64,000 nucleotides of DNA from Portulaca oleracea (GCA_029582165.1 CM055886.1:20542169-20606168), one strand, 5' to 3'. Positions 41,886-54,792 are shown, counted from the stretch's first letter. A program made the numbers and translations. The notes: generated from the sequence alone by a model not told the origin.

Positions 41886-43130
41886 ACATGCTCACCCTGA
41901 CCATGGAAGGGTCATTAAGATCAACAAACACCGCCCAAGATTCATACAAGCATCAAAATCAGCCCAAAATCATTTATAATAGGACTCAAAGTTAAATCAG
42001 TGCTCAAATATACTCTACCCACATGTTTATCAATCAATATCCAGGGCCAAAACAAACACACACCAACCCAAATGACATCCAAAAAACAATTGGACAATGA
42101 CCAAACTTCCAACATACGAATTTCGATATTTTGAATAATAAAAGAGAAAGGGAAACAAGATATGATCACCTATAAAGGACTAATCCACCAAAAATGACCT
42201 AAGAGAACGAAGAAACTTGCATACAGATTGAATTACCAACAAGAAACTTGATCACCCAAGATTGAAGAATTCACCAAATTGAAATAAAGGAAGATTCCAC
42301 CATTCAACCATAAAGAAACCACACTTTCACCACCACCATGGATCTCATGGACAAAGATGGGTAGAGATTTTGAGGAAGCATTTTCAAATACCCAAAAGTT
42401 TTTATTTCATCAAGTCATAGTCATCTACCACCTTAAAGATTGAGAGTTTAAATAGAGAACATGAAGGATTGTTCTCCAAGCTACTAGCTAATGACCAATA
42501 AGCACAAGCTTAAACATAAATCACCAAGGGGAGAGGGGTACATGTAGATAAGTAGGAGGGTAAAAGGGTAATTACATAAGAGATAAGAACCCAAAGCAAA
42601 AGAAGAGAAAGATGTCACTCTTTGATCTGAGAAGCCACGGCACGATCGTGCATGGTGTAGAGCACGATCGTGCTCCTTGAACTTCACCCAAAATCTACTT
42701 GTTGATCCGTAAACGGCTCAACCGTGCCGAGAGATTGCATGATCATGCCCCTCTGTAGCACAACCTTGTCGCCCACAATTTCATTTTCTCCTTGAGTCCA
42801 GTCATGGCACGCTCATGCCTTAAGGGGGCACAACCGTGCCGATCTTCACTTCCTTGGTCTTCCTTCTTCAACGTCTGGGCCCTGACCTTATATCCTTTCG
42901 TTGTAAGTCCATGATGTTGCTGGATGTTCCAAGTGTCTGGTGTGGTCCCAGGTTCATCTCAGGGGTCGTTAATTTACCGAGTTACCCTTGCTCTTCTCCA
43001 TAGTAATAGAGGGATATACTCTACGCATCTCTTATTTGTGCTAGAAAAGAGTTAGATTTCTAGGACCTTATAGCCCCTTTGAAGGTTGGTTAAAACCCGA
43101 GGTTTATAAACTTGAGGATATATCAATTTG
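41886..43130 (-). mobile_element. Probable LTR with palindromic repeats, minus strand
   Basis: Read on the minus strand, a sequence ending near 41886 is followed by TTGGTATCAGAGC, as an LTR is by its primer site. It contains a TATA-like CTATTTAAACTCTC near 42440 and upstream an array of GCACGATCGTGC-type palindromes (42620-42860). No coding region follows, so the element is decayed. The left end of the LTR was not located. Confidence 0.45.
42615..42855. repeat. Array of GCACGATCGTGC-type palindromes
   Basis: About seven copies or variants (GGCACGATCGTGCA, AGCACGATCGTGCT, GCATGATCATGC, GGCACAACCGTGCC, GGCACGCTCATGCC) spaced roughly 20-60 bp. Each is a perfect or near-perfect inverted repeat. 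Related arrays lie at 61275-61415 and 62480-62600. Confidence 0.75.
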
Positions 43131-45448
43131 CAATTCATAATTTTTTTAAAATTTTTTGTGATGGAATTCTAAAACAAAGTTTTATGTGTTGAACTTGCGA
43201 TTTTTGATTCATGCTATGGTAATTTGAGAATATGAAACTGTTTTGTGCAAGAAGCATATATCGTACTCATAGAAATCAATCTCATTTCACGTACATGATG
43301 AAAAGAAAAAAGACAAAATCAAAAGTCATGGAGCAACACGTTCCCAAACAAAAGCAAGAACTTGCTCAGGGTACTGCTCACCAAACGCAAGACAAGGAAA
43401 GATAACACATGGGATACATTTTTAGACGAAAATTATAGTACCCCTAATATTGTTAAGTGCAACAATTAATGTCTAAAGATATGTAAGAGTTGCAGATTAG
43501 GCGAAATATAACCAGTAAGACCCTGCCCCTGTAAGTTGATCATCGTGATGTTTTTCTTAAAGCAGGTTAATTACCCAATATGGTTTTGAAGTTAGTTTTG
43601 TTTTTTTTTTTTATCATTGTTAGAACCAAAATGATTTTGAGATTGTACTTGATTATGTTTGAACCGTACAATATACATTGATAATATTGCTATTTCATTG
43701 AATTTAATAAATGTGTACGTTCGCACATTTTTATCATATATGTATATTTATTTATTTATTTATTTAACTAGTAATAGCTTTTAGGATGCATGCTCATGAC
43801 ATGTTAACGACCAAAAAGTTGTTCATCGTTAAATTTTCTAGAAATTAACAAGCAACAAAGCTCGTCACTCTGGGTCATGATTAAAACTAACTATAAATAA
43901 TATTTGTCATTATTGATCATGATTTATATTTCTTTACTCTAACATAAGATGTTAACAACTGCAAATAGTTGTTAATCACGTAATGTCCTTTGTCAGTGGG
44001 TGATCAATCACCAAGACATCATATTTTGTCATTACTCATCATTAACGATAAATATTTTCCAGTGGTCGTTATAACCTTTAACAAGAGAAACACTTGTAAT
44101 GAATAAGCAACCAACATTTGTTGCTCATTAAAAGCCTTTAACTATGAAATATAATGCTTTTAACGACCACTTTGTTCGTAGTTAGAGATCAGTTTTCTAG
44201 TATGTGAGTTGTGTCGAGTGATACAACCGTGCCAGGTGATAAGGCATTTGCGTTCCTGGGCATGGCCATGTTTTGGCTCTGAAAACTCCAGAAGTTGATT
44301 TTGTGCTGAAAAAGGTGTCCATGTTTCCTAAAACGACCGTGTTATTTTGTGGTGAAGTGCACGACAAGTTTTTCACTAGTGTCCATGTATCATCTTATGT
44401 TTTTGCTATATATTTTCCTTAACTATCACGGTTGAGAGATAGGGTGATCAAATGCGAGTTTCATCATGTATTAGAAAATAACAAAAGCCCTGCTTGATGC
44501 CTTCAAAAATATATATGAGAAATCTTTTGTCGTAAAGGTCCATAACGTGAGCTTCATCATGTGAGTTTCATCATGTTATGTCATTTGTGAGTTTCATAAT
44601 GTTATGTCATTTGTTTGAATTTAAGATATATGAGTCTGGTGATATTCATGATAACAATGACGAAAACTCATCATATTACTGATTCTTTCAAAAAGTAGAA
44701 TCTCTAGTAGCCATTGACTCTTTAAAACTTTCGTGTTCACTTTCAGTATTTAACATAATGGGTATTTTATTTTGTACCTCTATTCTACTTTCTTCTACTA
44801 AGAATAAAACACTGTAGACACCAATAATTTGTCTTATAATTATGTAATTTATTTTGAACATTTATTTTATTTTATTTTATTTTAGAATAATTTAGGATTA
44901 GATGCCCAAAACTTTTGAAATGCAAAAAAGCTAAAAACTACAAGAGACAAATAAAATCGCTCCAAAAAAAAAACCTTCCACTTCAACCTTTTTCCCTTTC
45001 CAAAAAACAAAAATAAAAAAATAGTCTATCTCAGTCAGCTGTGCCAAGTTAGGCCAAAAATAAATTAACGAATAATGACGCACTCTTTTGTCACACGTTG
45101 GCATACTTATATGTTAGCTTGGCTTGGGATGTTTTAGAGTAATCTTGGAGCATAACTTGCACACACCTCTTTTGAATTCAATCCCCCCTCTCCACAATTT
45201 CAATCTTTTTCTCTCAATCTTTAAATCTTATCTTCACCATTATAAATTCCAACCGATTTTCACCTTTCACCACATACCTCAAAAGCATCCTAGGAGTGTT
45301 AACATTAGGTGATTTCACTTTTTCTTCCTCCATTCTATCATTTACACGCATAACTCTTGGCATTTTAACACTCATATTCGCGTGTTTTATATCTTTTAAG
45401 TCTCAATTTATGTGTTATAATTAATGTTGAATGGGCTCAAATAAAAGA
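43131..45448. other. Intergenic DNA, possible CACTA relic
   Basis: No gene recognised. Between about 43795 and 44205, repeated GTTAACGACCA / GTTGTTAATC-type phrases and an end reading GTTTTCTAGTATGTG resemble subterminal repeats and the tip of a CACTA element, but no matching left end was found. Confidence 0.35.
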
Positions 45449-45628
45449 TGAAGAAGCACAACCCATCTCTGAGGCTCTCCATAGCCAGTTCAGTGAGGAC
45501 CTCCACCGCTGCTGCAATACTTTTGTTTAAAAGAGCAAATTTAGGGAAGTATTATGAATATCTCTAAAATATTTCCTGCATATGTCTAGAATATATTTAC
45601 TGATTGTGATATGTATCTTTGCAGAAGA

Positions 45629-48600
45629 CACTACAACAGATTTGGCCTCTAACAGCGTTTGTATAGCGCCATTTATTATAAATGCCACCCTAGCATATGC
45701 ATTGGAATAATGCACAAAGGCTTTGGTGGCATTTACAACAAATGTCGCTGTAGCCTTCTAACGCGTACGCACAGCTCCAAAATCGCTTACCCGCTTAAAT
45801 GAGCGAAAAATGAAAAGGAGGCGGGTCTTTGAAAAATTCGAACCCTAATTTCACCTATTCCTCGCACTGCAAATCTAGAACCCTCCGCCTTTTCCTTCTA
45901 TGAAAACATTCGCACTGCAAATTGCTAATTTCACCCTCTCCTCACTCCCTTCAATCCCGTTGTAGCCCTCTCCCGTTCACGACTCTTAATCTCTAATCTC
46001 TCCCTTTAATCTCACTGACTTTCAATTTTTCACTTGCAGCTGCTTGAGACCTCCATTGAGCTTCGATTACACCGTTAAAACGAGGACAGGGACAAGGCTC
46101 CCTCTCAGATTTGAGTCGTCTGCGTCTCCGTTGCCGGCCACCACCAACTATCGTTGCTGCTTTCTTTCATCCGTCCAAGGGTAAACCTAATTGGCTAATT
46201 CACTATTTTTTCTCTACTTTCTAAAATCCAGTTAGGGTTTTCCAATTTAATTCAGTTCCACTTAATTGCGAAAATTATCTGTTTATAGTTGTATCACTAT
46301 ATATATGTTTGTGCACGAAATCACTATTGCAGCAACCTAATTCACGTGTGTTTATAATTTGCAAGAAATTCGTTTGTGGGCTTTGATTATTAGGCTTGGA
46401 GTTTATCTTTCTACTGCATATGCCTTCAATTCATGTTAGCATGAAACGTTTTTGATAAGAGATGTTGATTGGTTACTTTGTAACCTGTTTGTTTTTCTTT
46501 CTTGTATTGTAACCTGATTATCAATTTTGCAAAGATGTTTTCGCTGTGGGTGTTCTTAGAGAAGGGTTTAATCTAAACTTGAGGGATAACAAATGTTGAT
46601 TGCAACCTTTTGGTATTGTTGTAGCAAGGTTTTTGGCTTTCTACTTCAATTTCTTAGTTAGTGATTAAAGCAGTTTCTCACAAATTGACATATGGTCACA
46701 ATTTGGAATTTCAGTGTTGCAGGGGGTATTTCTTTGGTTATATAAGCTGCTGTTGTTGGGCAATTAAATTGGACTATTAGTTTAATAGCTTGTAATATGC
46801 TACATCTGATAGAAGGAAAGGGCATCCATCTCTGTTGAATTCACTGGAACTTGAAAGGTCGATGCAAATGTCAAGGTTGCTAGAGCTCCAGCAATGTCAG
46901 AATAGTATTGGCCTTTTTCTTGTATTTTCCAAATGAATGTAAGTCCATGCTCCTGAATCCTAGACACATCTCTTCATCATTTTTCCAAACCTATAATTTC
47001 ATTTATTATATCTTAAGTAAAGTAGAAAGGAGTGTTCTCCTTCTTTTGTTGAATGTTGTGATAGTTTTTTTTTTCCTATTTCTATTTTTTTGTTCAAGCT
47101 TGCTTGCTTTTTTTGTTCTCCTATTTCTATTTGTCTGCGTGCTTGATTCTCCTTTTCTTCGTTTATCTTACTTCCTCGTTGCCTATGTGTCTGTGTCCAA
47201 GTGTAACAATACCCACTTTCAATCCTGTGTTCTTCTACTGTTCTGCTCGCCACAAAACTGAAAATCGTTGCCCTTTGTTGTTCTTCTACCAGCCTCAGAG
47301 GGGAAGAGTCGTTTGTTGCTACTGCAGTTGCTGTTACAACTTCATTTCCTACTATCGACGGTAAGGCTTCTCTCTTTTTGATTTCCAATTTGTAGGGTTT
47401 AAGGCATATTGCTGCAATATCTATGCTTCTCTTTTCGATTTTCAATTGGTAGGGATTAAAGTTAAAATTGTTGCGGTATTTGTGCTTCTCTTTTCGATTT
47501 TCAATTGCAAGTTATGTGAGGACATGGCTCCTAGCTTGCAGGATCAGACGGACTGTAATTTGGTTGCCTCTTGCATGGATTCCCTTCCCCTCTGAGGTGT
47601 CGATTGCAAGTTAACTGTAAGGTTGTTGATTGAATGCCCCTCCAAACCTTGTTGAGCTTTGTCTAAAGCAACTCTTCAGTAAGTGTACATTATATTCATT
47701 GGTTGTCCATTTGTTATAGGAAGTCCCTTTGGGTTTTTCATCAATTGGTTTTTTGGGTTATTTTGACTTTAAATTACTAGGTTTTCTATTTTAGTTCCCA
47801 ACCTTCAATTATGTTGCTCTTTGATGGGTTTCTCTACTGACTTTTGTTTGAATTGTCAATAAAGTGATTAAGCTGCTGATTTTGGAATTTAGAGTTGTTC
47901 ATTGTGCATTTGGACCATGGATTGATTTTCACCCAGACAAACAACGAGATATAAATGATTGAAGTACTTGTTAACTCAATTTTGCTATTTGAATTTAGTT
48001 TTGTTATGCAAATTGGTGCTAACCAATATCCATTACAGCTACTTATGTTGCTTTTTGATGATGACTACCTTATATGTGTTGTTGTCTATGAAAGGGATGG
48101 TCATTGAAAGAAGGGGTAAATTTTGTGATATGTGAATGGGTCTGCCACCTTCAGCATCCTTCACTCAACTTATTTTGGCAAGCAAATAGATGGCAATCAG
48201 GATACATTCAATGAAGCAATGGAATTTTTAGGAGAGATTTGTTGAATCATATGTACATACTGTGTATTGTGTTGTACATTTTGCATTCAAAACGTTTATT
48301 TGTATGAGACAAGTATGTCATATGTGACAATTTTCAAAGAGAAATAAAATGTGATTTGGGAAAAATGTGTTTGAAATTTGTATGTTTACTAATATGAAAT
48401 TGTAAACAAGTATTTCATTAAAAAAAATTTATATGCAAGGACTCCTCTATAATAATAAAAATAAAAGTGGCAGCCACAAGAGTGGAAAATGGTGCTAAAA
48501 ACATGCCTCGGTGGTAAGGGCCCTCTAGCGGCATTTATTTAGACCTATAGCGAAAATTATAAAAAATGCCTCACAAACCTATGGCGACATTGCCTCTAGC

Positions 48601-48696
48601 GGCATTTGTTGAAATGCCGCTGTAGGCTTTAGCGGCATTTATAAATGCCGCCATAGGTCCAAATAAATGCCACTGCAGCCCTTTTCTGTTGTAGTG
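45629..48696. mobile_element. Non-autonomous CACTA transposon
   Basis: 3068 bp with perfect 12-bp inverted ends CACTACAACAGA and TCTGTTGTAGTG, flanked by the 3-bp duplication AGA (45626-45628, 48697-48699). Subterminal repeats of the GCGGCATTT / AAATGCCGC type lie inside both ends (right end about 48530-48670). No transposase-like frame is present. The interior looks like unrelated host-type sequence (see 45840-48300). Any movement would need a CACTA transposase from elsewhere. Confidence 0.92.
45840..48300 (+). other. Interior of the CACTA element, gene-like but no long frame
   Basis: The left part (about 45840-46190) has C/T-rich, leader-like text (CCCTAATTTCACC, CTCTCCCGTTCACGAC) and then GTAAACCTAATTGG at 46181, which could be a 5' exon and splice donor. 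Later stretches have intron-like T-rich composition. This may be captured host 5'-UTR and intron. No protein could be recognised. Confidence 0.35.
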
Positions 48697-49446
48697 AGAT
48701 CGTTACAAAATGACAAGCTTAAAGATCCTAAAGAATCAAGATTTGAAGATCAACACAAAGATGGAAAGGATAAAGCATATATAATGATCAAGCATATCTT
48801 CACAAGATCAAGCATATATGCACGACAAGCATAAAGATCCTAAATAATTAAGATTAGAAGATCAAGACAAAGATGGAAAGGATCAAGAACTAAGGAAACT
48901 TCAAATAGCCATTATATTGGAACCTCAAGCATCTATATAAAGCTTGGTTGTCATCCTCTCTCAAAATATAACGATTCCAAGCAAGATAAATCGTGTGTAG
49001 GAATTTTGTGATAGAAAATTTCGAGTGTAGCTACTTGGTTGTGAGTAGTGAGTTGTGTAACCAGAAGGTGTGTTCTGGTGAAGACCTCAGAGCCGTGTAG
49101 CTAAATTGAGTGAGTGACCTCACTTTAGTGAGTTCAAGCCATTCTTCCTGCCTCAGTTCTGAGGCCACTGCTGCAGAAGTTCATCCTGAATCTTCTGCCC
49201 TTGTAAGCATCTGTTGAGGACCTTAGAGTCCTTGACAGTGCCAAGTTTGCAACCTCCTCTATTTTCTAGTACTTTAAGTTTATCAATAAAGAAGTATTAA
49301 TCAGATTTATAAGTGTTATTAATGTTCTTGTGTTGATTAAGTGAAGAATTTTTATACAACCCTATTCACCCCCCCTCTAGGGTTATTTCAATTAGTATCA
49401 GAGCGAGTCCACAAATTCAAGAGTTTAACCACTCGTGGAAAAGGTC

Positions 49447-51090
49447 ATGGCCGCTATCAACACAAATGAAGCTCCACAAGGACGCTCATGGATAATAGCT
49501 CCACTTCTTACTAGAGAAAACTACAGGTCGTGGAAAAGACAAATGGAGGTCTTCCTCAGGACCAAGGTGAGGACCTCTAGACTGTTGTTACTGAGGGAGA
49601 TTATACTACTCCCACAATGAAGAATAGTGCTGGTCAAGATGTCCCAAAGAAAAGATCTGAAATGACCAATAAAGAGCTTGAGCCATTGGGAAAAAATATT
49701 CATGCCCTAAAACTTGATCTATTGCAGTTTAAATTCGAATGATTTTGAACGTGTATCTAACTTTGAAACTGCAAAACAGGTTTGAGATTACTTGATAACC
49801 TCATATGAAGGCACAAGTCAAGTCAAGGACACCAAAGTAGATATCTTTGTCCAAAAGTTTGAGGCCTTCAGAATGGAAGAAAATGAGACTATTGAAGAGA
49901 TGTTCAAAAGATTCAGTAGCATCACCAACCACCTCATACCACTAGGAAAAACCTACCCAAATAAGGAACAAGTTAGAAAGGTCCTTCGATGCTTGCCTAG
50001 AAGAAAATGAGGTCCAAAAGTCACAACCATTGAAGAAGCTCAAGATCTCAAGGCCCTTAAGCTGGAGGAACTCATTGGAAAACTATTGGCCCATGAGATC
50101 CAATTGAGTAATCTCTCAGAACCCAAGGGAATTGCCCTCAAGGCAGTACGTGAATATTACATTGAGTCAGATGACGATGAGGAATATATAATGGCAATGA
50201 TAGCTAGAGGGTTCAAAAGATTATACAAGAAAAATCCGACCTTTCGAGAATACATCAAGGATGGACAAAACAGAAAGACAACCTCAAAAGGTAAGGCCTT
50301 AATAAAAGAAAAATCTGACCCATTTATTTGTTTTGGTTGTGGCAGCTCAAAACACCTTGTGAAGGACTGCCCTCACGCGAGAAGAAACAAAGACAAGAGA
50401 AACAGTCGGCCTCAATGGCAAAACCATAAGGCAATGATGGCAACATGGAGTGATAGTGATTCCAGTGAAGGCCACAGTGAGGTAGAAGAAATAACAAATA
50501 TATGTCTGATGGCAAACGCAAGTGAGGATCATGATCCAACCTCATCTCATGACAAGGTAAACTTTGATGAGCTCCTCACTCTTTCCTCTTCGCACCTTGC
50601 TCACAAATTATTTCATCTCTTCAAATATTCTAGATCCTTAATAGAAAGATTCAAGCATCTCATAAAACATGTCAATCATTTGAACGAAACCATAGAGAGC
50701 TTGAACACCCAAAATGGCCTCTTAGCAACTGAAAATGTTACACTATCCATAGAGGTCAAAGACTGTTATAAGGACATCACTCAATTATCCAATGACGCAG
50801 TCACAAATTCTCATCCCTACCAAAAGCAACCCATCCCTAATACACCACCTCTCAGAGACTATCGGTCCAAAAGTCCTCCCTTCCATACCAACAAAGGACC
50901 TCTCCTTCCTACACCAAATATTCCATCCCTCAGAGAACACCATTATAGAGGCCCTCCAACAGCAAATAAAATAAGGACCTTACCAACTCCCCTGTCTATA
51001 AAGGAACCAGACCTCCGCGCATCACTAACATTTGGGTCCCAAAGACCTCTCTACAACGATCTCATCCTTGGTCAGAGACCAAGTAAGGTA
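49447..51090 (+). pseudogene. SIRE-like gag, copy 2, broken
   Basis: The ATG at 49447 opens MAAINTNEAPQGRSWIIAPL and NYRSWKRQMEVFL. A one-base shift near 49560 and stops at about 49785 and 50008 break the frame. The pieces 49792-50010 and 50086-51093 continue the same protein: SYEGTSQVKDTKVD, LKLEELIGKLLAHEIQL, and an intact zinc knuckle CFGCGSSKHLVKDC (CX2CX4HX4C). An acidic stretch, a coiled-coil-like LIERFKHLIKHVNHL and a proline-rich tail follow. The ICLMANASEDHDP segment resembles SIRE-type gag. No pol follows. Neither copy in the window is intact, so both would rely on another source of gag. Confidence 0.87.
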
Positions 51091-51093
51091 TAG

Positions 51094-51723
51094 TGTCCTC
51101 TACTGCATATATGCCTCAGATACATTACCAGAGATCCAACCAAGTTCTGCAAACTGAAAATCAATAAGATTGGAAGAGTGAACTTTGCAGACAAAAGCCA
51201 AGACAAGATCCTAGACATGGGGAAGGTTGCGAAATAACTCCACCCGCACCATCTGAGGGGGAGCCTTCTACCACGAGGACCTCAACCTTTGCATAAGCTG
51301 TCAAATTGAGGGGGAGTCCTATCATCCCTCCTCCCTACATGTGGTCCCTCTCCACCTCCTAGGTACGTCAAGTCTCTGCATGTCTGGACCTCTAAAGCCT
51401 TCATCAGAATGTCCACTCAGGCACCTCACAATTTAAAATGGGTCCGGTCAAAGACGTCTCACTAACTCTCCCATAGGTAACTCAGTTTCTTCCCTTTTAC
51501 CTTCCTTCTATCCTCCCTCTCTCTTCCTCTCTTCACTTTATCAACACAATTTAGTACTAGTACTCTCTTGTTTCCTTCTTGTCTGAAAGACAAAAAGGGG
51601 GAGAATTTTACCATGGCCTGAATTGCTCCACCCCATCCCCGCTACTCTACCTATCACTATATATTATGTTATCTCTGCGTGCTATACTTGCAAGTTTTGT
51701 CTTTCAAACAAAATGGGGGAGAT
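51094..51723 (+). other. 3' non-coding region of copy 2
   Basis: Contains the same series of purine tracts as copy 1 (near 51257, 51307, 51592, 51712) and no coding region. Confidence 0.7.
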
Positions 51724-52596
51724 TGAAGAAACACAGCCCAGCTCTTAGGCCTTCCACAACCAGTTCAGTGAGGACCACCACCGTTGTTGCAATACTTTTG
51801 TTTGAAAGTGCAAATTTAGGGAAGTATCCTGAATATCTCTAAAATATTTCCATCATATGTCCATAATAATATCTACTGATTGTGATATGTATCTTTGCAG
51901 AAGATCATTATAAAATGGCAAGCTTAAAGATCGTAAATAATCAAGATTAGAAGATCAACACAAAGATGGAAAGGATCAAAGCATATATAATGATCAAGCA
52001 TATCTTCACAATATCAAGCATATGTGGACGGCAAGCATAAAGATCCTAAAGAATCAAGATTAGAGGATCAACAAAAAGATGGAAAGAATCAAGAACTAAG
52101 GAAACTTCAAAGTAGTCGTTATATTGGAACCTCAAACATCTATATAAAGCTTGGTTGTCCTCCTCTCTCAAAATATAACGATTCCAAGCAAGATAAATCG
52201 TGTGTAGGATTTTTGTCATAGAAACTTCCGAGTGTAGCTACTTGGTTGTGAGTAGTGAGGTTTGTAACCAGAAGGTGTGTTCTGGTGAGGACCTCAGAGT
52301 CTTGTAGCTAAAGTGAGTGAGTGACCTCACTTTAGTGAGTTCAAGTCATTCTTCCTACCTCACTTGTGAGGCCACTGCTGCAGAAGTTCATCCTGAATCT
52401 TCTGCCCTTGTAAGCATCTGTTGATGACCTCACAGTCCTTGACAATGCCGAGTTTGTAACCTCCTCTATTTTCTAGCACTTTACGTTTATCAATAAAGAA
52501 GTATTTCTCAGATTTATAAGTGTTATTAACGTTCTTGTGTTGATTAAGTGCAAAATTTTTATACAACCCTATTCACCCCCTTCTAGGGTTATTTCA
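51724..52596 (+). repeat. 3' LTR of copy 2
   Basis: 873 bp, TG...CA ends, followed by AAAGA. TATATAAAGC near 52140 is a likely TATA box. Confidence 0.92.
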
Positions 52597-53588
52597 AAAG
52601 ATTTAATTAAGTGTTGACTTATAAATAGGGATGACAATTGGCAGGGTCTGGGGCGGGTCCAGCTGGACCCGGACCCGAACTCGCCAGATTTTTTTGGACC
52701 TGGACCCGCCCTGAGACCCGATGGGTCCCGAAATTTCAGACCCAGAGCCAGACTCAGTGGGTTCAAGGGTCCACGTGTCCTTAATGGGCCAACTCTATTA
52801 TGGATTTTTTACAGGATTTATCAATTTGTTGGGTTAGTTTTATACTTGTACACATGTATAATAATAACTATTGTGTTTAAATACCTTTAATTTTAACACA
52901 ATAAAAACATTTTAAATAAAAAAACATTAAAACAAATTTAGATATTTCTTATCCATCGCCTCTAGGGCAATACTTCAACAGGCTTAATACTCCCAGGAGT
53001 CCCAGCAGGCGCCCGGCAGTAAATGAGTAGTAGTAGATGCCCTTAAAGACCAGGAGTCCCAGCAGGCGCCCGACATTCAAATTTATGCCCTTAAAGACCA
53101 GGACCCTATTTTAGCTCGTCGACTTCATGTAATTATCTTGGAAATTATTCATTTGGAATTTTATTATTTTCTAACTCTTTGACTTTATCATGGTTTATTC
53201 ATTATTTCTAAAGATTTTGGTTTTTGACTAGTCGAAGTAGATGGAAGAAATTACTAAAATCTAGAGTGTATGTTAATTGTCCATCTTCATTGATGGAGTC
53301 ATGTACAAATTTATTTTCGAGAAATTTAACATCTCATGACTCCGTAATAACATTGGAATCTAGATCTAATAATCGATGTGTCATTGTGTTTTTGACATAT
53401 CCAAACAAAATACTTTTGATGGCTCTAGGTCTTAATTAAATTTGTTTTTTGTAGGGTCTGCTTGGGATTGAGAGGGAGGGGAGGAGGGGGTATTGTAAAC
53501 AAGATTAGGAGTTTAGAAGAATAAAGGAGGGTGTAAGTAAGTGACTATTTGTAGGGGGTAGGTAATCTACCCTTGCTTAGGAAGACCT
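52597..53588. other. Intergenic DNA with a possible hAT end
   Basis: TAGGGATGACAATTGGCAGG at about 52626, followed by CCCGGACCCG-rich text to 52770, resembles the terminal region of hAT-type elements, but only one end is seen. CCAGGAGTCCCAGCAGGCGC occurs twice (near 52994 and 53049). The remainder is AT-rich without a recognisable gene. Confidence 0.4.
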
Positions 53589-53597
53589 TTTTAAATT

Positions 53598-54020
53598 GGA
53601 TTATTGGACGATAATACATAAGACTTTAGGGGTATTGGACAATAATGTATTGAACATTTTTTTTTTGATTTTAATACACTAAACTTTGAGGGTATTGGAC
53701 AATAAAGCACATGGAACGATTCTGTTGGTCGTTGACACGGTGGTTGTCCTACTTTGAGGTGTCGTTTTTCTTCTTTTTTAATAAAGTTTTGTTACCATGT
53801 AAGAAACTGCACATAAGTACAATGACTAATAAATATTTTCTAAAAAAGAAGAAAAACGACACCTCAAAGTAGGACAACCACCACGTTAACCATCAGTAGA
53901 ATTGTTCCGGGTGTATTATTGCCCAATATCATCAAAGTTAAGTGTATTAGAGCCCAAAAAAAAGTTCAATGCATTATTGTCCAATACCCCTAAGTCTAGT
54001 GTATAATCGTCCAATAATCC
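53598..54020. mobile_element. Mutator-type foldback MITE
   Basis: 423 bp, ends GGATTATTGGACGATAATAC and the inverted GTATAATCGTCCAATAATCC. The arms pair along most of their length (GTCCTACTTTGAGGTGTCGT block) around a loop near 53800. The 9-bp TTTTAAATT is duplicated exactly at 53589-53597 and 54021-54029, as for Mutator-like elements. Non-coding. A half copy occurs near 14868-14990. Confidence 0.88.
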
Positions 54021-54159
54021 TTTTAAATTATAAAGAAGATAATAAGAGTACGTTTCTAACTTATATATTTACCCTTTTCTAGTATATATAATATAATCAC
54101 ACATTCACAAACTATCAAAACTCTTCACATTCTGCCTTTACTAATGGGAGAGAGATGTG

Positions 54160-54177
54160 AGTGTGTGTGTGTGTGTA

Positions 54178-54242
<65 letters not shown>
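54160..54242 (+). repeat. Compound (GT)n(GA)n microsatellite
   Basis: GT units 54160-54176, then about 31 GA units from 54180. Open frames over it are translated simple repeat. Confidence 0.95.
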
Positions 54243-54245
<3 letters not shown>

Positions 54246-54672
54246 CGGGACCCTTTTCCACTTTGCTCATCCAAGCAAGGAAGGTTTCAACGGTCCAAGA
54301 CTTGGAGGTGCAATTCTCTTCGAGTTTAGGTGCGCCACTGACAATCTCGGTCCATCTTGTTAGGATTCTCAGGGCGTAGTTAGCAGATAAGCAATAATAA
54401 GGGCGAAAAAATAAATAAAGATTCGACACAAGGAATTAACGTGGAAAAAACTCAAACCGGGAAAAAACCACGAACGATGCACTATCAGAGGATTACAATA
54501 GTGTTTCAGAGATTCCCAGACCTCCACAATCTCTCACAACCTCCCTAGAGTTACAACCTAAGAACTCAACACTCACATACTAGCCTCACACAACTCTCTC
54601 AGAGACACAGAGATTACAGGTCAATCTCTTGTGGTATAAGATGAAATACTCTCAATTGTTATTTCAATAAAC

Positions 54673-54792
54673 CTAACACATAGGTCCTATTTATAGTCAA
54701 GACTACAACACAATATTGCGTATAATAATAATATTAACTTTCCAAAAACATGTGTTTCCTAATAATTTGATACTACATTCTAAAGTAATATT
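54673..54792. repeat. 120-bp direct duplication, left copy
   Basis: Part of the host solo LTR, starting CTAACACATAGGTCC and ending AAGTAATATT. Repeated with a few changes at 60801-60920 on the other side of the gypsy element. Confidence 0.88.

Larger units (their letters stand above)
45449..49390 (+). repeat. 5' LTR of copy 2, split by CACTA
   Basis: Two parts, 45449-45628 and 48700-49390. The breakpoint has the 3-bp AGA duplicated by the CACTA insertion. Matches 51724-52596 along its length. Confidence 0.9.
45449..52596 (+). mobile_element. Gag-only copia-like LTR element, copy 2
   Basis: The 5' LTR (45449-49390, interrupted by a CACTA element) and 3' LTR (51724-52596) start TGAAGAA(G/A)CACA and end GGGTTATTTCA. 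A perfect 5-bp duplication AAAGA lies at 45444-45448 and 52597-52601. Primer-like ATTAGTATCAGAGC follows the 5' LTR; AAAATGGGGGAGAT precedes the 3' LTR. The interior encodes gag only, as in copy 1. Removing the CACTA element restores a 5' LTR of about 870 bp. Confidence 0.92.

Noticed and set aside
46908..47445. Two overlapping frames of 117 and 148 codons inside the CACTA element
   Set aside because: Opposite-strand frames over T-rich, intron-like DNA with no family signature and no matching splice structure.
53224..53439. A 71-codon frame as a gene fragment
   Set aside because: It begins without an ATG and no family could be recognised; left within the unassigned stretch.
54157..54379. Small proteins with long Arg-Glu runs
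   Set aside because: Translations of the (GA)n microsatellite.
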